From assembly GCA_937958345.1 (NCBI GenBank), contig CALGNW010000307.1:1-11276 (forward strand): 11,276 bases of DNA, given 5' to 3'. Below the pieces are notes generated by a model. That model had not been told where the DNA came from, made no database searches, and saw only the letters and a program-made list of their open reading frames with translations. This DNA comes from an uncultured Neomegalonema sp. GTDB lineage: Bacteria > Pseudomonadota > Alphaproteobacteria > Rhodobacterales > Rhodobacteraceae. Position numbers and translations under genes: made by a program. Position 1 is the stretch's first letter. Each line of letters begins with the position of its first letter. Below are positions 6,643-11,276 of this stretch, piece by piece.

Positions 6643-7620
6643 TCACCACCGCAAAGCGGCAGCGCCCCACGTGAATCCGCCGCCCATCGCCTCGAGCAGC
6701 AGCAGATTACCGGGTGTAATCCGGCCATCCCGCACGCCCTGGTCCAGTGCGAGGGGAATCGATGCGGCAGACGTGTTGCCGTGCTCGGATACCGTCAGAA
6801 TGACCTGTTCCATCGGAATGCCGACCTTGCGGGCCGTGGCCTCGATGATCCGGTGGTTTGCCTGATGCGGGACGACCCAATCAACATCGTCGCTGGTCGC
6901 ACCGGCTGACTTCAGCGCCTCGTCCCCGATTGCGGCAAGGTTCGAAACCGCGTGGCGGAACACTTCTTTGCCGCGCATCCGCAACAGGCCCGCTGTGCCG
7001 GTCGAAGACGGGCCGCCATCGACATAAAGCAGCGCGTTATGCGCGCCGTCCGAGCGCAGTTCGGTGCTGAGAATGCCGCGATCGTCTTTCGTGCCTTCGC
7101 CGTCCCGCCCCTGCAAAACAACCGCGCCGGCCCCGTCCCCGAACAGCACGCAGGTCGTCCGGTCGGTCCAGTCGAGAATGCGCGAGAAAGTCTCGGCCCC
7201 GATAACCAGCGCGTTGGTGATCTTGCCCGTTTCAATATACTGGGCGGCCACGGAAAGCGCATAGACAAAGCCCGAGCAAACCGCCTGAACGTCAAACGCA
7301 AATCCCTGCGTCATGCCCAGATTGTGCTGCACCCGGGTCGCGGTTGACGGAAAGGTCTGATCGGGGGTCGCGGTGGCAACGACGATGAGGTCGAGCGCGC
7401 CGATATCAAGCCCCGCCATCTCCAGCGCCTGCCTTGCCGCCGCTGTCGCCAGATCAGATGTAAATTCGCCATCGGCGGCGATATGGCGTTGCCTGATACC
7501 TGTCCGCGTCTGAATCCATTCGTCTGTCGTATCGACGGTTCTGGACAGTTCGGCGTTCGTCAGAATGCGTTCCGGCAGATAGGAACCACTGCCCAGCGCC
7601 ACAGCGCGGCGGATGCTCAC
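6643..7620 (-). CDS. fabH: 3-oxoacyl-ACP synthase III (FabH)
   Basis: Starts type II fatty-acid synthesis by condensing acetyl-CoA with malonyl-ACP in the cytoplasm. The 325-aa product has the expected length and the full catalytic triad: Cys115 in AVCSGF, His252 in VPHQANHRI and Asn282 in EHGNTSAAS. Other family signatures are DEWIQTRTGIRQRH (33-46), GDGAGAVVL (161-169) and the glycine-rich C-terminal GGGFTWGAAAL. The start is a GTG whose bases overlap the plsX stop (GTGA, 4 nt), so translation is probably coupled to plsX. A terminator-like hairpin follows the stop. Gene order with plsX and rpmF matches the common bacterial lipid-initiation cluster. Confidence 0.97.
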   Translation of the reverse strand: MSIRRAVALGSGSYLPERILTNAELSRTVDTTDEWIQTRTGIRQRHIAADGEFTSDLATAAARQALEMAGLDIGALDLIVVATATPDQTFPSTATRVQHNLGMTQGFAFDVQAVCSGFVYALSVAAQYIETGKITNALVIGAETFSRILDWTDRTTCVLFGDGAGAVVLQGRDGEGTKDDRGILSTELRSDGAHNALLYVDGGPSSTGTAGLLRMRGKEVFRHAVSNLAAIGDEALKSAGATSDDVDWVVPHQANHRIIEATARKVGIPMEQVILTVSEHGNTSAASIPLALDQGVRDGRITPGNLLLLEAMGGGFTWGAAALRW

Positions 7621-8711
7621 GTTTCAGACTCCACCGAAGCGTTATGGTTAATGCTTTGCATCGGTTCAGTCTGAGCGGGGTCGAGCGCCTTTTCAACCTC
7701 TGCTGCTATCCTGTCGGTAAAATTTTCTCTCGCCATGCTGGCGGCCAGGTCGACTGCGGCTGCAAAACCGGTCGCATCCGCGCCGCCGTGGCTTTTGACC
7801 ACCAGCCCGTTCAGACCGAGAAAAACCCCGCCATTCACGCGCCGGGGATCAATACGGCGGTGGAGGCGACGCAGGCTGGGATAAGCGAAGAGCGCGGAAA
7901 TTTTAGTCACAATGGAGTGCGAGAAAGCCTCTTTCAGATATTCACCGACAAACTTGGCGGCGCCCTCGGCTGATTTCAGCGCAACATTGCCGGTCCATCC
8001 GTCGGTAACAATGACATCGGCCTTGCCATGCGGAATCTGGCTCGCCTCGATAAAGCCGGTGAAGTTGAACGACTTGCGTCCGCTTTCGCTTGAGCTACGC
8101 AACATATCGGCTGCCTCGCGGACTTCGGGGCGGCCCTTGTTTTCTTCCGTACCGACGTTCAGCAACGCGACGCGGGGGGATTCAATTTCCAGGGCAATCC
8201 GCGCGTATTCCGCACCCATCGCAGCATAGCGCACGAGATCCTGCGCATCCGCGCGAATGTCGGCACCCATATCGAGGGCGACACAATGGGGGTGGGTTCC
8301 GCGCGTTGGCCACAGGGCCGCAATCGCCGGTCGGGCAACGCCCTGTGCCGCGCGCAGGCAAAACAGGGCCATTGCCATCAGCGCGCCGGTATTTCCTGCC
8401 GAAACCGCCGCCTGCGCCTCGCCGTCGCGCACCGATTCCAAGGCGCGCCACATGCTTGATTTACGGCCACGGCGCACGGCTATCGAGGGCTTGGCATCCA
8501 TCTCGATCACGTCTTCGGCGTGGCGAATTTCAACCCGGCCGTCGAGGGCACGCTTTTTCTTCAGCGCCTTTTCAAGCTCTGGTTTGTCGCCGTGCAAAAT
8601 AAAAGAGATGTTAGGGTCGCGCGCAGCGACCTTCGCGATCCCGCCAATAACCGAATGCGGGGCGCGGTCGCCCCCCATCGCATCTATCGAAAGAATCGTC
8701 GGAGAGCTCAT
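7617..8711 (-). CDS. plsX: Phosphate acyltransferase PlsX
   Basis: Converts acyl-ACP to acyl-phosphate, the acyl donor for PlsY in phospholipid synthesis; a peripheral membrane enzyme. The product is 364 aa, slightly longer than typical because of a C-terminal extension. Recognisable blocks are LSIDAMGGDRAP (7-18), IAVRRGRKSSMWRAL (about 77-91), AAVSAGNTGALMAMAL (101-116), VALLNVGTEENKG and VIVTDGWTGNVALK. The start ATG at 8711 has no strong Shine-Dalgarno sequence. rpmF lies 51 nt upstream on the same strand, and the fabH GTG overlaps the stop. The last residues (after about 345) are not conserved in my recollection of the family. Confidence 0.96.
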   Translation of the reverse strand: MSSPTILSIDAMGGDRAPHSVIGGIAKVAARDPNISFILHGDKPELEKALKKKRALDGRVEIRHAEDVIEMDAKPSIAVRRGRKSSMWRALESVRDGEAQAAVSAGNTGALMAMALFCLRAAQGVARPAIAALWPTRGTHPHCVALDMGADIRADAQDLVRYAAMGAEYARIALEIESPRVALLNVGTEENKGRPEVREAADMLRSSSESGRKSFNFTGFIEASQIPHGKADVIVTDGWTGNVALKSAEGAAKFVGEYLKEAFSHSIVTKISALFAYPSLRRLHRRIDPRRVNGGVFLGLNGLVVKSHGGADATGFAAAVDLAASMARENFTDRIAAEVEKALDPAQTEPMQSINHNASVESET

Positions 8712-8732
8712 CGGGAAAACACCGAGTCTCGT

Positions 8733-8758
8733 TTGGTGGCGCCTTCAACCGGCACCAA
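8733..8758. repeat. Small inverted repeat between rpmF and plsX
   Basis: TTGGTG (8733-8738) and CACCAA (8753-8758) are perfect complements around a 14-nt loop that can add two further pairs after a mismatch. There is no T-run. It lies in the 51-nt gap between rpmF and plsX and could form an RNA hairpin that sets relative expression; it may equally be chance. Confidence 0.3.
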
Positions 8759-8762
8759 CACA

Positions 8763-8969
8763 TTAAGCTGCTTCGTCGTCGTCGAAATCAACGTCAGTCG
8801 AGGCGACTACTTCGCGCTCGTTGTAGTGACCGCATGCACCGCAAACGTGGTGCGGACGCTTCAGTTCGCCGCAGTTTCCGCACTCGGCATAGGCTTCGGG
8901 CGTCAGCGCATCGTGCGAGCGACGCATACCGCGCCTGGAGCGCGTAATCTTACTCTTTGGGACGGCCAT
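8763..8969 (-). CDS. rpmF: 50S ribosomal protein L32
   Basis: Small protein of the large ribosomal subunit, 68 aa. It starts with the diagnostic MAVPKSKITRSRRGMRRSHD and carries a zinc-ribbon set of four cysteines: Cys30 and Cys33 in CGNC, Cys43 and Cys46 in CGAC. The full cysteine set marks it as the zinc-binding (C+) form. The C-terminal tail (about 59-68) is strikingly acidic. The ATG at 8969 has an AGGAA site about 7 nt upstream. It stands ahead of plsX and fabH, the order seen widely in bacteria. It is about 200 nt from the DUF177 gene, a gap that carries its candidate promoter. Confidence 0.97.
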   Translation of the reverse strand: MAVPKSKITRSRRGMRRSHDALTPEAYAECGNCGELKRPHHVCGACGHYNEREVVASTDVDFDDDEAA

Positions 8970-9049
8970 GGGGCGTTCCTATCTAAGTCGTGAGGTGTCA
9001 GTCATAGCAGACTGTGTGTCCGGTCATCCCAGCCACAAAACAGGCGGCG

Positions 9050-9077
9050 AACATAGCCATCCAGCGTTTTCAGACAA
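9050..9077 (-). promoter_or_regulatory. Candidate rpmF-plsX-fabH promoter
   Basis: On the minus strand TTGTCT (9072-9077) and TATGTT (9050-9055) are separated by 16 nt; each matches the sigma-70 consensus at four of six positions. The pair sits about 80 nt ahead of the rpmF start, in the only non-coding gap between DUF177 and rpmF. The -35 box lies in one arm of an 8-bp inverted repeat. Confidence 0.4.
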
Positions 9078-9093
9078 CCACTTTTTTGTCTGA
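9070..9093. repeat. Perfect 8-bp inverted repeat over the candidate rpmF -35 box
   Basis: TCAGACAA (9070-9077) and TTGTCTGA (9086-9093) are exact complements with an 8-nt spacer. No T-run follows the stem on the minus strand, and the stem is AT-rich, so a terminator is unlikely. A dimeric regulator site is a possible reading because one arm covers the candidate -35 element. Confidence 0.45.
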
Positions 9094-9141
9094 TTTGCTA
9101 CCCGGCGGTCCCAACCCCTTAATTTCCGCAGCTTACGACGG

Positions 9142-9167
9142 AAAAAAGACACCGAATACGTCTTCGG
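9142..9167 (-). terminator. Weak intrinsic terminator after the DUF177 gene
   Basis: Just past the stop codon on the minus strand, CCGAA and TTCGG form a 5-bp stem with a 6-nt loop (9152-9167), followed closely by TGTCTTTTTT (9142-9151). The stem is short but the T-run is good. It suggests at least partial separation from rpmF. Confidence 0.45.
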
Positions 9168-9168
9168 A

Positions 9169-9774
9169 TCAGTCCTTTTTACCTTGTTTTTCAAGCTTTT
9201 CGCGATAGGCGGCGAGGGACGCGAACGGTTTTACGTCGTCATCACTAATCGGCGTTTCACCCGGCGGGGCCGCCTGTAAATCCAGCGGCTCCTCTCCCTC
9301 CGCACGCGGATACGGGTCGAGGGCGAGACTCAGGGCCTCCGAGGCCAGCTCACCCAGATCGAGCGTTTCGCCCAGAACATCGGGCAAATCCCCGAGTTCC
9401 GCGTCGTCCTCGATCTCGATTTCCTGCCCCGGCTTGGCGTCTCCGACAATATCCCGTTCGGGCAGATACCCACGGTCGAATTCCTCGTCGATATGAGCGG
9501 GCACAGGGTCGAGTGTCACGATACAGCGTTGAATTACATCGGCTTTGATCCGTCCGGTGACCCGAACGCCGCGACGCCATTTGCTGACCTCCGCTTCGAC
9601 TGAAAAATCCCTCAGGCCGATCAGATCAAGCCGCCGCGTCAGGGCTTCGCATTCCACCGGACTGGCTTTGGCGGTATAGGTTTCGGGTTCACGGTTGAGG
9701 GCAGTCATCTTAATGATTCTGCTGAACTCGACCTGTCCATCTCCATCGGCGGGGGTGAGCGTTGTGTCAGTCAT
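9169..9774 (-). CDS. DUF177 / YceD-family protein
   Basis: Family usually encoded directly before rpmF; in E. coli and plants its members are linked to 23S rRNA accumulation, but the biochemical role is not established. The 201-aa product contains the family core VTGRIKADVIQRCIVTLDPV (about 72-91) with the conserved Cys84, then a long acidic stretch (about 95-150, with many Asp and Glu) and a short basic end (EKLEKQGKKD). It has no signal peptide or membrane segment. The ATG at 9774 has GGAG/AGG purines 6-11 nt upstream. It is divergent from the bamE-like lipoprotein gene (120-nt shared gap) and is separated from rpmF by a weak terminator and about 200 nt. Confidence 0.9.
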   Translation of the reverse strand: MTDTTLTPADGDGQVEFSRIIKMTALNREPETYTAKASPVECEALTRRLDLIGLRDFSVEAEVSKWRRGVRVTGRIKADVIQRCIVTLDPVPAHIDEEFDRGYLPERDIVGDAKPGQEIEIEDDAELGDLPDVLGETLDLGELASEALSLALDPYPRAEGEEPLDLQAAPPGETPISDDDVKPFASLAAYREKLEKQGKKD

Positions 9775-9881
9775 GGTTGCCTATCTCCGCCCGGCTCTGT
9801 GCCGCGCGTCTTGAATTCGCGTCTTTTTGAGGATACGCCGAAAGGCAATCCGATGGAACCGCTGTCGCAACGCCAGTCAAC

Positions 9882-9885
9882 GAGG
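9882..9885 (+). promoter_or_regulatory. Ribosome-binding site of the bamE-like gene
   Basis: GAGG, 9 nt before the ATG at 9895. It supports this start over the longer frame that begins with a GTG at 9799. Confidence 0.55.
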
Positions 9886-9894
9886 CTCTTTTTT

Positions 9895-10362
9895 ATGATT
9901 ACCCGCATTGCTGCTCCGGCTTTGGCCTTTGGCGTGATCGTTATGATGGTTGCCTGCGAGCCGGTCCGGCGGACCCACGGGTATGCCCCGCGCCCCGCGC
10001 AACTGGCCGAGGTTTCGGTCGGCACGGATGGTAAGGCCGAGGTGGCGGGCAAGATCGGCAGGCCGACGACGCTGGGGGCCTTTGACAAGGACGAGTGGTA
10101 TTATATCACCCGCTCGACCGAGAGCCGCGCCTTTCTGGAGCCGCGCGTTGTCTCGCAAGAGGTGATCGTTGTCGCGTTCTCGGAAGAGGGCATTGCCGAG
10201 TCGGTTGACCGCTATGGCCTGGAAGACGGTCGCATCGTCAATCTGGTGACCCAGACGACGCCGACACGCGGCAAGCGTCTGACCTTCCTGCAACAGCTTT
10301 TGGGCAATGTCGGGCGCTTCTCGGCAGAGGACTTCGTCGGCGGCTCGACGGGCGGTTTGTAA
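9895..10362 (+). CDS. bamE: SmpA/OmlA (BamE)-domain outer-membrane lipoprotein
   Basis: Predicted lipoprotein of the outer-membrane protein assembly (BAM) complex. From the ATG at 9895 the product is 155 aa and begins with a short signal peptide, MITRIAAPALAFGVIVMMVA, ending in a lipobox-like MVAC with the acylated cysteine at 21. The next residue is Glu rather than Asp, consistent with sorting to the outer membrane. The BamE-like core, VAGKIGRPTTLGAFDKDEWY, lies at about 50-69. An upstream GTG at 9799 would bury the signal peptide 32 residues in, so it is rejected. It is divergent from the DUF177 gene, as commonly seen in alphaproteobacteria. Immediately after its stop codon the sequence passes into a relaxase fragment, so its last few residues (GGSTGGL) may not be the ancestral end. 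Confidence 0.88.
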   Translation: MITRIAAPALAFGVIVMMVACEPVRRTHGYAPRPAQLAEVSVGTDGKAEVAGKIGRPTTLGAFDKDEWYYITRSTESRAFLEPRVVSQEVIVVAFSEEGIAESVDRYGLEDGRIVNLVTQTTPTRGKRLTFLQQLLGNVGRFSAEDFVGGSTGGL

Positions 10363-10363
10363 G

Positions 10364-11276
10364 GCGGCGCAGGATCGCGCTCAACTGTGGAACCATGCCG
10401 AAGCCGCCGAGAAGCGAAAGAACGCTGTTACGGCGCGAGAATGGGAGATTGCGCTCCCTGCAGAACTGGACGCCGAAGACCGCAGGCAACTTGCGCTCAG
10501 CTTCGCGAGTGATCTTGTCGAAAAGTTCGGTGTCGTTGCTGATGTGGCGATACATGCGCCGCACAAAGACGGCGACCAGCGGAACCATCATGCGCATATC
10601 CTCACCACGACGAGGCGCATCGAGGAAGATGGGTTCACCCTCAAAACCAGAGAACTCGATGATCGCAAGCTCGGCAGCCAGAACATCATCGATATGCGCG
10701 CGCATTGGGCCGACATGCAAAACGCCGCGCTTGAAAGATCAGGAGCCATCGACCGTGTGGATCACCGCTCGCTGGAGGCACAACGCGAGGAAGCCGAGCA
10801 AGAACGCGACAAGCTGCAAGAGCGCGTCACAGAACTGGAATCCGTGATCGACGGATACGCGATGCAGCTTGTTGAGCCGGGTAACGACGAGCGCTGGAAC
10901 AGTATGCGCGGCTTTGAGGTCAACCGCGAATGGCATGAGATTAAGGAGGCGGAACGGGAACGCAAGGCGCTGGAGCCACAGCTTCAGGCGGAGACCCTTC
11001 GCGCCGCAAAACTTGACCGCGCGCCGCAGATCAAACTCGGCCGCGCAGCATCGGCGATGGAGCGCAGGGAAAAACGCAGGGCGGTACTTGAAGGGGTGGA
11101 CTATCAGCCTGTCACAGAGCGTGGTGAGATCGTTCAGGTGGCTCAGGAACAACCTACGCTTATCGAGGACGCCAAAGAACGGTTCGACGCGGCCCGCACC
11201 GCCTACAGCGAGACGCGGGAGCTTGGGTTCGGCAGAACGCGGTCAGCCTACGAAGCAGCGCGGGAGGCGCTGTTGT
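10364..11276 (+). pseudogene. MobA/MobL-family relaxase, 5'-truncated, runs off window
   Basis: One frame stays open for 304 codons from just after the lipoprotein stop to the window edge. It matches the interior of MobA/MobL (MobQ-type) plasmid-transfer relaxases: LWNHAEAAEKRKNAVTAREW (fragment residues 8-27), IALPAEL (29-35), then the metal-binding histidine motif RNHHAHILTTTR (73-84) and DHRSLEAQ (133-140). A helical, Glu/Arg-rich coiled-coil region follows (about 137-162 and onward), with an imperfect repeat at 277-286 and 292-301. Full-length members begin MAIYH-like, with the catalytic tyrosine in the first 30 or so residues; I estimate 70-80 residues, including that tyrosine, are absent. 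There is no suitable start codon with a ribosome-binding site. No helicase domain is seen in the part present. A relic of an integrated mobilisable element or an assembly join are both possible. Confidence 0.82.

Noticed and set aside
8090..8602. A plus-strand open frame of 170 codons opposite plsX
   Set aside because: Arg/Pro-rich product with no recognised motif, fully covered by the conserved plsX frame.
9014..9208. A small plus-strand frame in the DUF177-rpmF gap
   Set aside because: No ribosome-binding site, no conserved features, and it runs into the antisense of the DUF177 gene. The gap is better explained by regulatory elements.
9775..9894. Promoters for the divergent DUF177 and bamE-type genes
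   Set aside because: Promoter-like hexamers such as TTGAAT near 9814 lack a convincing partner at 16-18 nt, so no call was made although promoters must exist nearby.
10238..10720. A minus-strand open frame across the bamE/relaxase junction
   Set aside because: It spans the junction of two unrelated plus-strand genes and resembles no family; the plus-strand relaxase frame has clear motifs.

Overview
This window reads as chromosomal core DNA of an alphaproteobacterium, most likely in or near the Rhodobacterales. The case rests on gene order: argS / SPOR protein / nagZ / scpA / scpB on one strand, and a bamE-type lipoprotein divergent from DUF177 - rpmF - plsX - fabH - ihfA - MerR on the other. 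The long alphaproteobacterial form of dCTP deaminase supports this too. The DNA is moderately GC-rich, genes are tightly packed, and GTG/TTG starts are used at overlaps. Placement below order level is inference.

Layout. From 1 to 4436 (+) lies a co-directional run: the 3' part of argS, an inner-membrane SPOR-domain protein, nagZ (peptidoglycan recycling), then scpA and scpB (partners of SMC in chromosome segregation). nagZ/scpA overlap by 8 nt and scpA/scpB by 4 nt, so these three look translationally coupled. From 4429 to 5672 (-) are a two-domain dCTP deaminase, convergent with scpB and overlapping its end by 8 nt, and a tRNA-Pro(GGG) gene just upstream of it. From 5727 to 6519 (-) are a small MerR-type regulator and ihfA, with a candidate ihfA promoter that carries three copies of an 8-bp motif. 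From 6611 to 9150 (-) lie rpmF, plsX and fabH (ribosomal protein L32 and phospholipid/fatty-acid initiation), with a terminator-like hairpin after fabH and a candidate promoter before rpmF. From 9169 to 9774 (-) is the DUF177/YceD gene, ending in a weak terminator. Divergent from it, at 9895-10362 (+), is the bamE/omlA-type lipoprotein.

The only accessory signal is at the right edge. Directly after the lipoprotein stop codon, an open frame of 304 codons runs off the window. It matches the interior of a MobA/MobL (MobQ-type) relaxase. Its N-terminal part, where the catalytic tyrosine should be, is missing. This is either the scar of an integrated mobile element or an assembly join.

I see no CRISPR array, insertion sequence, integrase or defence system. 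Most of the window is ordinary housekeeping DNA. The items most worth a second look are the relaxase junction and the repeated motif in front of ihfA.
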